Shown piece after piece: positions 1-11,716 of a stretch of DNA of 64,000 nucleotides (within the stretch, counting starts at the first letter, position 1; each line of letters opens with the position of its first letter). A model generated the notes under the pieces. It was given only the letters and a program-made list of their open reading frames with translations, ran no database searches and was not told where the DNA came from. The position numbers and the translations under genes were made by a program. The stretch covers positions 62,001-126,000 of the forward strand of contig JAGQDJ010000108.1 in the NCBI GenBank assembly GCA_022885665.1, in the 5' to 3' direction. The stretch comes from Triops longicaudatus. Lineage: Eukaryota > Arthropoda > Branchiopoda > Notostraca > Triopsidae.

Positions 1-3000
1 TAAGACTTGCTTTAGCTTAAGCTTTGCAGAAACGAAGGAAGGAATAGGAATCCCTTGGCTGTGATAGATAACTTATCCCTAAAGAATGGATGGTCTGGTT
101 GCGGTGTTCATTTCTCCTTTCAAGCTTTAAAGGACCCAACTTCCGTAAGGGTTGGTTCACGAATTTCCATCTTGTGCTTGAGCTGGAAGCTTTCGCAAGT
201 CGACACAAACTTGGATATCTAGTTCCAAGGGCTCCCATTTGCACGGCACTTGAAATATCACTTTGCTGGTCACCAAAATCCCCAGCGAGACATTTATGAT
301 TCGCTACTAGCATGGTTTGCTGTCAGTTTCTACGTTATAACGACATTGTTGCGAAATATAATTCTTATTTACTAATATAGACAAGTTTTACTTTCTGTTG
401 GAACTGTTATTCTCGTCACCTTTACTTAACCCTTACCCTCTTCTCTCTGTGCTACTCATTTCTTGCAAAAAGTTGCAAGACATTAAGTCGAAAGAAGGTC
501 ACACCAATTCTGCGAGACCTGGAAGGCACGCTTCTCGAAGCCTGGAAATTCGGTTAGTCATTACTACTGCCAAAAGAAGCGAATCGAAGAAAGCACTTTT
601 ATCTCAAAACAGTGGCTCCGGAGTGCGAATGAAAACGTAGGAAAAAAAAAAGTGGCTAAGCCTTTCAGTAAGCTCCATTTCTGCGATTTCAATGTTTCTC
701 TTTACTTAAAATTAAAGACACTCGTGCGTTATATAAGTGAAATGAATCCCATCACTGGTTAAATTCAACCAAGAAATAACCCTGTTTCAATGCTCCTGCA
801 ATTTAACCTTAGCGTTTGACCATATGTCCCAGCATATGTTTGGAACCTGGCATCAAGATTTTGTGAGTTCAATCCACGTGGCAGAACGCACCATGAAGTT
901 TCCGGCTTTTGACTAAGAACATGGCCTAACTACAGAATATACAAGCACCACAAACTTTTCTCACGTAGGCAGTATAAACCATGCCGTGTCCTTTCTTAAA
1001 AAGCTATGTCAACAAAGAACCTTCTAGTAGCAATCTTTTCCGTACAGAAGCTAAAAAGCCTAAGGAAGCGACGTCGCAGCTCCGCCTGGTGGACCGGCCT
1101 TATTGCCTGTCAAAATCTCGGTCTTAGATAGCGTACAATACTTCGCCTACGCGTCATGCTCCAAAGTAACAAGAACAGTGACTGCTCCAGACACGACACC
1201 AGAATGCGACAGAATTGTTTTTGCCTTTACTACACAAAAGAAGATAAAGGCTAGCGTGTTACTAGACTCCATCTCAGAGGCTTGTAAATTATATACTAAC
1301 TTTAACGGAAAGTCTTCTTAGTGTACGTTTCTGCCATTACAAAAAAAAAAAAGAAAAAACACGTTGCCACCGGTGGTATTCAAATTGAGAGCAAAACCGG
1401 CTCAAACCATATGGAACTGGGCTGGACTGAGCCAAGCTAAGTCATTGTCAGCTTTGTCGCCATATTAGGTCTTGATTACGTTTTTGCCGACGTTTTGTCC
1501 ATTTCAGCAATTGCTCGCTGGGATTCACGAACGGCAAGGAAGAAAAAATGACTTTATCGAGGCCCAACGTGGCAAAGCCTAATATAGGTGGAATGTAGAT
1601 TTCTAGGCAAATCTAGTTTTTTTTTTTTTTTTTAATGTCAGCGCCCATTGTAGTCGAAACCCGTCGCATGTCTAAGGAAATAAGCACTGGTCGTTGCGCA
1701 TCGTTTTACCAACTTTTCCTTGAGAGATATTTCAATAAAGCCCATGGAGCAAGGTAGAAAAAAAAAATAATTATATTATGAAGGTCAAAAAGTACGATGT
1801 GACATCACGGTGACACGGAAAAGAAGCTTTTCTTTTCGGATTGTCAACTGAAAGAACAAAGGAAGAAAACTTCGCAGACGAGATAACCAAAAGACGGAAA
1901 CAAAGAGCGACAACTAATGACGAATACGACATTCACTACGACTGATGTTTTTCTGACAGGACGCTGTAGAAGCTTGGATCTCGTGTTTAGTTTAGATAAG
2001 TTGGACAAGTTTATCTTGTTGTGACTAGAAATTATGTAGTTTCCAGTGAATTCTTACGTAAAAGTTGAAGAAAAAATGCCCTTGTTATGTACGCATGGTT
2101 TAGTTGAAACTTTAACGTCAAGAAACAGCACATGGTTACAGACCTGACAGCGTTTTACATCCTTTCGTTTACCAAGCCACAGAAGTATCAAACTTCCAGT
2201 ACTATCATGGGAGCTGCCGCCTTCCAAAAATGACAATGCAATGGAAAAAAAATCGTAGTGAGTCGTGTCTTTAAGAAAGCCATACAGTATTTTTCCTTGG
2301 AGCTGTTAGTAGAGTTTTGTCTCAGGTGCTGTTTTGTATTTTTCCAGTACGTGAAGTTGTGTTATTTTACGGCGTTTTATATTTTTGTTGCACACAGTAG
2401 GTTTTTTTTTTAGTTTCTGGTGTATTTTTGGCGTTTGTGAAGTTGTATGTGTTGTGTTACCGCGCTTTGTATTTTCGTTGAATGCGGTTGATTGTCCTTT
2501 ATATATTTTCTTGCATTATCTTAAAAAGTTATTGTTCACTTATGTCATTCACTGTGCACTCTAGCCCCATGTTTTGTTGTACATTACACCTGTAACATGT
2601 ACTATGCGTGAAATGCGTTTACTCCTTCGCTCGTGTGATTTGTTTTATCTGCTGCACATAGACATCTAAATTACTGAAAAAATAAAAGAATGCAAAAGAG
2701 ATTATGCACGTCCTTTACTTATAGAATACACTAAATTATGGGTATTACAACGCCCGGTTTTAAGGCAGCATTCTTCCAAACTTTCGTTTCATATCTAACT
2801 TAGCTATGAGGTTATAATTACTGAAGCTTAGCACAGCACTACCCATTTTAGAGACATTTTACCAGTTTTTAGGGGGATTCAAACACACTAGATTTTGGGA
2901 ATCAGTTTACCACCTTTTTGTTGAGACAACCACCCCCCAATTTTGGGGGTTTAGTCACGCAAATGTGGTGTCCCAAGTTTTTAGGACGATATTTGCCCAA

Positions 3001-3181
3001 AAGTTGGTAGAAATTTTTTACAATGTACTAAATAAAGATTTTCCCATTTTGTAGCATTGTCTTTATGATTATTTGCTGCAGCATTTAATATTCATCGTAA
3101 TCAAACACAAACTATTTTCTATTTGCCGGTATTATTTTGCGACTTAATTTAATTTCCCCGTTCATTATTTGCCTATTGCAG
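1..3181. other. Gene-poor left flank
   Basis: No reading frame here looks like a known protein. The open frames are short, low in conservation cues and lack convincing splice partners. The stretch may contain upstream introns or intergenic DNA of the dpr-like gene, whose first visible exon begins at 3182 behind an acceptor site. It includes a T run at 1617-1633, AATAAA-like words near 2680 and 3030, and a small inverted repeat at 2934-2949. Confidence 0.6.
2934..2949. repeat. Short perfect inverted repeat (7-bp arms, 2-bp centre)
   Basis: CCCCCAA is followed by TT and then TTGGGGG. It sits in a 170-bp patch (about 2850-3020) with several related runs of the form CCC-AA-TTTT-GG. It could be a remnant of a small non-autonomous element or chance low complexity; no target-site duplication was identified. 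Confidence 0.4.
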
Positions 3182-4828
3182 GACAAAGCAGAATGGCGCC
3201 TATGCCGCCTCGGGCGGCAGGTACCACTTGGCCTTTGACTTCATTCCAGGGTATTACGTGGCCACCAGATTGGGACGCGTTACAGGTCAATGGGACAGAA
3301 GCCAAAGTGACAGCTTTGCAAGGCGATACTGCTTTTCTGCCATGTAAAGCTTATGGCATTGGACAGCGTACGGTAAATAAACATCTAATTCCTTCTGTTT
3401 TCTGTTATCTTAGCGAGTATAGCTAACATATTTCAGTACGCACTAATCTGAAACTAAACTTTACTCACGTAGATTTCCTGGGTGAGACGGAGAGATTGGC
3501 ACATTATCGCCTCAGGAAGTACTCCGTACACAGCTGATGAGCGATTTCAAGTCCTCCATCGACCTGGCTCGCCGGATTGGCTGCTCCAATTGCGGTACGC
3601 GCAACCTCGTGATGCTGGTACCTACGAGTGCCAGGTAAAAAAAAGTCTGTTTCCTTCTTTTCTAATAATTTAAACTATAGATCCCATTCAAGCTTTATTA
3701 CGAATAATATCTAACACTACAAAATTACTGAATTTAATCGCTTTGTTTTCCTTGTTATTTAAGTTATTTAACAGAAGTAGTCAAAATTGCTCCTTTTTTC
3801 ATATCGCCCCGGGGTGTATTTTCCGATTAGGAAACTATTTATTGGCTAATAAGGCTACTTTGTTCTCTTTCCTGAATTACATACTGCAACCCCAATTAGG
3901 GCCCGTGTGCTAATTGTTCTACTCCGCTGTGACGGTGATTAGGTGACATGAAGCGCTCATTTCCTCAGGACAATAACTTAACACGTGCGTGGGGTGGTTG
4001 TGCTCGGTGGTGAGCCTCGGTGTTGTCGCAAGTCGTTTCAGATCCCATTAATCAATCGTTTAGCGACATCCTTTATTGATCCTTTTTGTGTAACGTATGC
4101 TCGTACGGTACAACATTTGCACCCCTTCCTCCTCGTTTAGCCCCAACCCCACCCGCCCGTTTAATGAACTGTACTAGGAGACAAATCCACGACAACAATT
4201 TGGATGGAATTAAATAGCCTTAGGTTTAAGCACATATTACATATAAGCTTGACAACTGCAGTGCGAGATTTATATCAAGTCGTAAACTATCGCTTTTGCT
4301 TTATTGTGTGCAATTGGTGTCCATTGCTTGCTGTTTCACTTACCCAGGCAAAAGAGATTTCTTGCTCTGTAAATTACCTTGAATGTTTATTGCACTTTCC
4401 CAACAAATGACTTCATTAGCCAAGCCGTTATTTTTGAAAACCTAGGAAAATTGTACAAAAACACTAGAGACGAATTAGCCTTCGCATACCCTGAACTTTT
4501 TATTAATTTAAAAGCTATCAAAGGCATATCTTACTGACGGTTACATTTACTAGATTTTTTTTTTTTAACACGATAAGGGGATTTGAAATAACATTTACAG
4601 CCACTGAACTTCCTGGACTTTTTCAACGCAATTTTTTTTTATGTTTTTATATACTTCATAAAAAAGCAAGGTCATATAAGTTCAAGCCACGCAAATTAAA
4701 AAGAAAAGAAAAGATACATAAATCACGCTCGAAAAGAAGGCAGAATTGCCGCCAACGTTTTCCGATCCCTAATGGCTTCCGTGTGAACGTACCACTTCGC
4801 ATTTTCGCCACCAGTGACTGTCCACTGC

Positions 4829-4859
<31 letters not shown>

Positions 4860-7560
4860 AACTTTTCAACTGCCTGTTATATATCGACGATTTCATCGTT
4901 TTGTAAACGAATACCACCAATTTTACGTCTAAAATGGTCGGTTTTTCTAAACTTAACAAAAATGTTTTGTAAATATCCTTTATTTAAAAATAATTTTGCT
5001 CCTATTTGTTTGACTGGACGGATCTTATACCAGTTCTGTCCTCACTGCTGCGGTAGAAAGGAATGTTTATACTTTGGGGCGTTGTACAGGACTCTCGACC
5101 TTAATAACATGTTTCTTAACACCAAACTTGCAACTAATAGCTTTTTAATAGCTATTAGATAGCTATTATACATGACTCAAAACGTGAGAGACCACTGCTC
5201 GGAATCAGAGTTGTAAACACATTCCAAATATACCAAGACTCGAAAATCCTGATTTTTTTTTTTTTTGCATCCTCCGTAAGTAGTTTTCCTGTTTTTATAC
5301 TGAAAACACACAAAGCTACTTTACTCGTTTGACAAACCCGTGCTTTATTCGGCCTGAGGAGCTAGGTCCACGTTAATTCGCTTTGCATTGAAAATAGCTT
5401 TCTTATGTATTTGAAGTATCCGTTGGACGAAAGTAAACAAACTCGCTTTGCTCCGGGGATGTCTTAGCTTTCGCCTGATCAGACTGTACTGTTTTAAATG
5501 TCTATTTTCATTTTACCTTTACTTTACAACTTCTTTTTCAAATAAAGAAATATGTTTCTCTATTTCTGAGACTAGCGTCCTTGGAGCTCTTTTATGGTAC
5601 ACTAAAACTGTCATAAAACGATTCGATAGGTCAGTTTTCTAAGGACGTCTCTTGATCACTTGGCGAGTTAAGGCTTACGGACAAACACTACTGGCAGTGC
5701 GCGAAAGCAAAAGGATGGTAGAAAAAAATCTCCATATTGTAAAAAGAGCTTTTGTCAAAGTCATCGATTCGATGTGTTACCGCATTTCTTTAACATAACG
5801 TTTCCAAAAGGAAACAGAAAAAAAACACAAGCAAAAGTTTCAGTTTCTTTTTTAGAATCCAAATATCGTGTCACTTCTTTTACTTGGCACGATATGACAG
5901 AATTCCTCAAGCATTTTTCTCTTCAAGCTTTTTATGATTTTGTCATGCAAGCAGCAGTTTCAATGACTCATAAGATTTGATTTATTTTCATCATTGTCAA
6001 CAGATCTCGACAGGCCGCGGCATCGTGTCCCATTTTGTCCATTTGGAAGTAGCTACGCCAACAGCTACCATCGCCGAAGGGACCGAATATCACGTCGATG
6101 CCGGGAGTCACATTTCTCTTAACTGCCTCATTGAACAGGTGGACTATAGCATTTTCTCTCTCACAACACCTTTATGAATATATAGTCTGTGTCGCGTACG
6201 CAAAGACGATAAGCCATATTTCCGAAAATAAAGGCCAAGTTTTTAATGACTGTGTATTTGTGAAAAACTCTTCTAGATGATATCGCAGCCGCAGTACGTC
6301 CTCTGGCACCATAATGGGCATTTACTCAATCCCGAAGACAAAGGGGCAGGCAGCCAGTCTACGCCGCGCCTTAGTATCACGACATCTCATGCTACAAACC
6401 GCAGCCTAAGCACGCTAAGCATTGACCACGCCCGTTTTGCGGATTCGGGCAACTACACATGTCAACCATCGTTGGCTCAATCTGCCACAGTGTCTGTCTT
6501 CGTCTCCCAAGGTTTTTCTCATGACTTTAAATTCCTACATTACCATTTCAATCTCTGTGATTGAAACATTTTTTTTAATGGGTAGAACCATTTAAGGCAA
6601 ACATCGCAGTTAAAATTAATTAATTAACTTTACAAACTTTAAAATTACTTACTGCTATTGATGTAAGGAGGGTGGAGCACACAGTATACGGTCACTGGAC
6701 GCCATTTTCGTAACTTCAATTTTTAATTAAAAAGATTAGGCTTGAAAATGAACTCCACTGAAGGCATCAATTAATGACTGTTACAAGCTCTTTCGTTATT
6801 TTAAATCGTAAGCTTTAATGTATGCTAATATTGCTTCTGTGCAATTCTACAGTAATGCGCTTTTTGTCTTTCATTCCGAACAAACAAAGTTTCACGCATA
6901 TTTACTCTTCTTTGTACTGTTCTTTATCTCTACTTTCAAAAATCAACGCAAAGTTAATTGTAGTCTAGTTTAACTTTAGTGAACCTAGCAAAGTGAAATT
7001 AGGTAAAATTTTCTTTCTTTCTGCAAATATGTCCGTTTTTGTGTGCCCACAATTCTTAGTATCATAACTCACCATTCTACTAAAGCTATCTTGCGTAAAA
7101 GTTTCGCTCAACTGTTGAACTAAAAAATAAAAGCTGCGGGGGTATAATAGAATAGTAACCAAATTTCATCTGGAAAGAAATTCTAAGCAATGCCACCAAA
7201 ATAATCCATTGCCTTTTTCTATCTCTAGTTGCTTCCTTAAAAAAAAAAAAAAAAAAAAAAAAGGCAAAGAGACGCACTGCAGTGCCTTATGGTCCTGACA
7301 ACACCGCGAAAAACCGTGAAAATACAATACCCAATTCTATTTAGTATTCTTTTTCTCTTCACTTTAGAGATGTCAAGTTTATTCGTTTCAATTCCGTTGG
7401 GAATACCACTACTCATACAACTTATGTGCTTTCTCTGATACTAGGAGATCCACCGGCGGCCGTTCAGAGACAAGGCGCTCCTTTGCACCCAGCCGGACAC
7501 CCGCCGATACTCCTGCTACTGGCCGCCATCACCTGGGCACTAACTCATGTCAGATGGTGA
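3182..7560 (+). CDS. dpr: Dpr-family two-Ig-domain cell-surface protein (3' exons; 5' end outside window)
   Basis: The exons are 3182-3372, 3473-3634, 6004-6138, 6277-6511 and 7445-7560, and all phases join. The first visible exon starts at an acceptor, so the signal-peptide exon lies upstream. Ig domain 1 has its first cysteine in FLPCKAY and its tryptophan in ISWVRRRDWHI. It continues with DERFQVLHRPGSPDWLLQL and closes with PRDAGTYECQ, which is the Dpr family signature. Ig domain 2 runs from ISLNC to DSGNYTCQ. The tail has the typical GDPPAAVQ and ends in a hydrophobic LLLLAAITWAL segment, suggesting a GPI or membrane anchor. In flies, Dpr proteins bind DIP receptors and specify synaptic partners. 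The acceptor at 6276 was chosen because it restores the usual Ig2 spacing. The third intron (3635-6003) is far longer than any other in the window. Which of the many dpr paralogues this is cannot be told. Confidence 0.88.
3635..6003 (+). other. Long intron of the dpr-like gene
   Basis: This 2.4-kb intron separates the two Ig domains. Nothing coding is visible. It carries a 28-nt A run (4829-4856). Around 3890-4150 there is a less AT-rich patch with homeodomain-like TAATT and ATCAAT words. Its length compared with neighbouring introns makes it a reasonable place for neural enhancers, but that is inference. Confidence 0.5.
4829..4856. repeat. Poly(A) homopolymer, 28 nt
   Basis: This is a pure A run inside the long dpr intron. 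It is not followed by recognisable retrotransposon sequence. Confidence 0.9.
7239..7262. repeat. Poly(A) homopolymer, 24 nt
   Basis: This is a pure A run inside the last dpr intron, on the sense strand. No adjacent element was recognised. Confidence 0.9.
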
Positions 7561-8425
7561 GACACGCCCCAAGGAAAATCCCATTTCAGCCGAAATGTAA
7601 ACCGACAAATATGTGTTGCATCTACGCCGAAAAGAAACAAACTCTGACATTAACATATTTCATAAAGAAGAAAGTCGGACAGACAATCGCTAATTATTCT
7701 TTTCTCAAAAGTGAAAACACGACATCGTTTCTTCGATCTTCATAAACCAAAGAATTATCTTTCTAAAGAGACAAAACCATTTTACCCCTTCCTCACCCCC
7801 CAAAAGACGAATAAAGTGAGTGACAAGTGCGACGTGCGGTGTTGTTATCATTCCATGTGTGCGTTTTCAGGTTATATTCCCTCGAAAAACGGAGTCAAGA
7901 TGAAACGCCATTACAGTTGTTCAGCTCATTCAATACACTCGCAATCGCGTCGAAACATAACAATCGACTTGTAGTTCGCACAATGAATCGCAACTCATTT
8001 TGTTCGTAATGAAAGTCAACATTTTCCTCCTCTACAGAACCGGAGAAGGGAGAATGGTAGCTAGTTACAGGTACTGGAATGACAATGAGACACGAAACCT
8101 AACGAAAGTGAACGGCTGTGAGAGGTAATTGCACACTACAGTCTTGTAAGTCAGTTAATGAGAACCAGTTCACGTAAGAACTCGGCGACAAACTTCGCGC
8201 TACTTATGCGATGTAAACCCCTTTACTCCTTAGCTGTCCTGGCGCTTCTGGTTGATATCGCACAGCTGATCATTGGGCGAGCGATTCAAGAAATTAACAT
8301 TTACATACTTAATGTAGCATTTGCACACATAAGCACAATTACCCACCAAGCACGAGATAATGAAAGTGTGCGAGCAATACCCCAAAGCATAATGCCAACT
8401 GAAGGAAAAGTCAGGTCTTACTTTG
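7561..8425. other. Convergent 3' gap between dpr-like gene and TMEM242
   Basis: Only untranslated and intergenic DNA is seen. An AATAAA at 7810-7815 fits the dpr polyadenylation signal. The short open frames here show no domain or family resemblance. Confidence 0.6.
7810..7815 (+). terminator. Polyadenylation signal AATAAA for the dpr-like gene
   Basis: A canonical hexamer lies about 250 nt after the dpr stop codon. Confidence 0.5.
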
Positions 8426-9751
8426 TCAGTCTTCATTAGATGACGAAGGACTAGATTTGGCTTCTTGTCCGAGCTGGGAGATGTATGTTAGGAGATCGGT
8501 AAGTCCCTCAAATTCAGTTCGACTTTGTGGGGGGTTGTTCTTGGGAATGACAGGTAAGAAGGAGCCAACCTTCTGACGGAATTCTTGCATCTGTCAATAA
8601 AAGACAAAAGCCAGCGTTATGATCAAGTACAGATTTATTTACTTTTTTAATTACATTATTGACTCCTAATGCTTTCCAGATGCCATAGAAAAGTAGCGAA
8701 CAGCCACTAACAGCATAAAGCGTGCCGAAGCCCAAAGCTCGGAGAGCTAAGGAGGCTCCGGATTCGGATAAGACCTTTGTGTGACGTACGTGGGCGACTT
8801 TAGGGTCAACAAGTTTGTCGTTCCCAGTCGGGCTTGTTAAGGTACCGGTGATGCCTTGTTGAAAGAATTGGGGATCTTTCTTCTTTGCAGCAGCTAAAGC
8901 TGAACCAAAACCAAAGAGTATGGAAATGCCGGTAACTCCGGTTAGAAAGGCGGCAGCTGAAAGTATAAATTCATAGGGTTTTACAATACTGTTAAAAATT
9001 ATCAAATCATGACCTTACCACATAACACTATATAATTAATTCTGTTAATGTATGGTACATTAATAATTTTCGACGTGAGTCCACACAATAGAGTAATATT
9101 TATCCATTCACATCCATGTATATTTATATCAAAATATTAGAAAATAGTAATTAAAAATATTAATGATCAAAGCAGGATTCTAAGTAGTAAGTTACACTAA
9201 AGAGCTCATGCTACTCACATTTTTCTTATTTGTTTATAAAACACCTACTATGGGAATCTTCGCTCAGAACGTACCCTACATGATTACAGTTACTACCCTA
9301 AATTACCTAAAAAGCCTGGCAAACTTACTACTTTATACGAGTCTCACAAAATTTCAGTCCGGACGAAACTATGAAAACAACACCACTCGAAGATGAAAAG
9401 TATATTACATATATCTTCTCCCTTAAAGCCGTTATTTTACAGAAATTTCTCTTAAGTGTGGTGTTTTTTTCTGTACGAAATATTACTTTTCAGGGGTACC
9501 AATTTTCCATTAAACGAAAACTTTGTACACATGAAAAAGCGCAATTGTGTTATTCGTGCCTACAGAGAAAACATACAACCATGTGTATATCTTTACGTTA
9601 GAACTAATCGTCATCTTCTACAGCACATTCAATGTAAAATAAAAAGTAATACCTTCTCTATATCATATTTACCTTTAAAGCGAAACTTCCGGTCTTCCAC
9701 AGCTGCATCTTTCAGTAGCGACTCATTTTGATCTGTTAAAGAGACTCCCAT
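8426..9751 (-). CDS. TMEM242: TMEM242 homologue (two-pass membrane protein)
   Basis: The exons, in transcript order, are 9673-9751, 8655-8956 and 8426-8590, giving about 181 residues. The first hydrophobic segment follows the first intron (AAFLTGVTGISILFGFGSAL). It is followed by a KKKDP loop and by ESGASLALRALGFGTLYA and the second hydrophobic stretch, ending in the family hallmark WKALGV. The C-terminus is a soluble tail beginning MQEFRQKVGSFLP and ending SSPSSSNED. Human TMEM242 has the same order of segments and a similar but shorter length. It is a mitochondrial inner-membrane protein linked to assembly of ATP synthase and complex I; carrying that role over here is inference. The ATG at 9751 is the first in a frame that splices cleanly (phase 1). 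Confidence 0.85.
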
Positions 9752-10724
9752 GCCTGTTTAGTTGGGTATTTTGTTTTTCAACATATCACGTTATTGTCGA
9801 AGAGCATTTAGCTAGACATCCGCTAGGGGAACGGTGGAACTCTAAATAAGTAATCAGTAGATGGCAGGCCTGTATTACAAGTTCGAATTATTACCCGCTA
9901 AAAAAAATTGTCAGCTTTTCGCATTCCAAGCGTATCCAAGAAACCAATCCTGTAGCCGATTAAATGTTGTGTTATAGCGAATATTATTTCGCCGTTTTAT
10001 GTATCAGTTTGTAACTGCAATCATGTATACATAAGTATTTAATTAGAGCATATAATGTAAGGCGACTACTCCGAACGCTAAGTACAGGTCGCTAAATACT
10101 GACTATCCCAGCAATGGGGAACCCTCAGTGTTGCCCACTGACGTGTAATAGCACCGTCGCTTTTTGTCACGTAATGAACTTTGTAATGTCGACTTATTTT
10201 ATACAGAAAATATTAAGATGACCAAAGAATGAGACTGTTATTTTAACGAACCAATTTTCTGCATTTTATTCTCTGACACAAAAATACACGAAGAGAGGGG
10301 CGGGCGGTGACGGGATGAAAGGATGCGTAACGTAAAATCAATTTTCTTCACTTATGAATGAAAGTCCCCTGTCCAAGAGCCTTAATGAAACCAAGGCACT
10401 ATACTTGATTACCTTTCCCGCCCCCCCGCAAAATACCCATTAATTAATCAATTCATACACATCACTTATTTTAATTACTGTTAGGCAAAAAAAAAATAGA
10501 AATACAGAGAAATCAACCGCTTGGACAGCACAAACGAAAACTTTGAAAAAAAAAATCACTTTTCCATTTGCTTCCAACGTAAGCCTTCCTTCGAGTCATT
10601 GCCTGTTTGCGTTTCCACTCATAAATTGTCACTCTGCAAGTGTTAATTTGACTGTTTATTTTCTTCCCACGAAACCACTTCCGGCTTGCTTCGAAATCGT
10701 CCACATGGGTGAGTTTTCTAGCTT
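9752..10724. other. Gap between TMEM242 promoter and TRIP12 3' end
   Basis: No coding signal is seen. It holds the upstream region of TMEM242 and the 3' UTR of TRIP12, including its polyadenylation signal. Confidence 0.6.
10655..10660 (-). terminator. Polyadenylation signal (AATAAA on the minus strand) for TRIP12
   Basis: TTTATT on the plus strand lies 65 nt beyond the TRIP12 stop codon. Confidence 0.5.
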
Positions 10725-11679
10725 TTAGGACAAGTGGAAGGAATTCAGCCCTTCCTGAGTGGCTATGCGCAATTTTTCACGCAAGATCTCTATACTGGAA
10801 TAATCTGGCAATTTGAGATAGTTCACACACGTCATCACTGAAGGTAAAAATTCATCGGGTTGCTGGTTAGCTTCCACTGTTTTCCGCACTACCGTCAATG
10901 GTGGAGATAAACTCTTGAAACCTAATGCATAAAAAACAAACGTAAGGTATTCTGCAAGTTAAACACACTAAATCATGAAAGAGATAAAACACAGCCAGTT
11001 ACCTCCAACAGGAAGTCTTGGAGATCCAGTAACAAACTGCAAAAACCTGCGTTGCTCTGTACGCGTATACGTTGACAACACTTGCGCCAAATACCGGAAC
11101 GGCTTAGATTCTATCGTGTAGCCATGGTCCGGCTTCCATGCTTCCATAAGCATTTGAGCATCCCAGCGCTCTGCGTCAGCTCTGTCCCCTCCGGCTTCTG
11201 ACGCTCCGCACAACACCAATTCCAGCTCTTCTGGGTAAAAAACTGCCAACTGCGACAAGGGAAATACGGATTCAAATCCTTCCCTTAAAGCTTCCATTTG
11301 TTTGCCCACACCCTCTACTAACAACCAATGGGACAAGCAGCGCAAGTAATGCTCCAGATTATGGACTGTTACAGGAATATCTTTGCCATTCCGACGCATT
11401 TCTATTTGGCTCACACTTGGCACAGTAAAGTCCAAACCCAAGTCTTCAATGCTGCAACCGTCTAATGTGAGATTGGCGATCTTTTCCTGGCGCTCGGTGG
11501 GTGTAAGGGAAGTCGTGGCTTCCAGACGCTTCTTTTGCGCCAACACTTGGCAAAGGGACAGGTAAGTTCGATAGAAATCTGGATCCACATGCCGCAAATC
11601 GGCACCCGTAAATTCCTGCTCGTGTCCCAGAAGCCAGCGATACATTGCTAGGCTGAAGGGGAGGTCCAGCTGTTATATA

Positions 11680-11716
<37 letters not shown>

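Noticed and set aside
17..640. Overlapping open frames at the left edge on both strands
   Set aside because: They lack family resemblance, convincing starts or splice partners, and overlap each other as expected of random open frames.
1370..1450. Possible tRNA-like segment
   Set aside because: No acceptor-stem pairing or T-loop consensus could be found on either strand.
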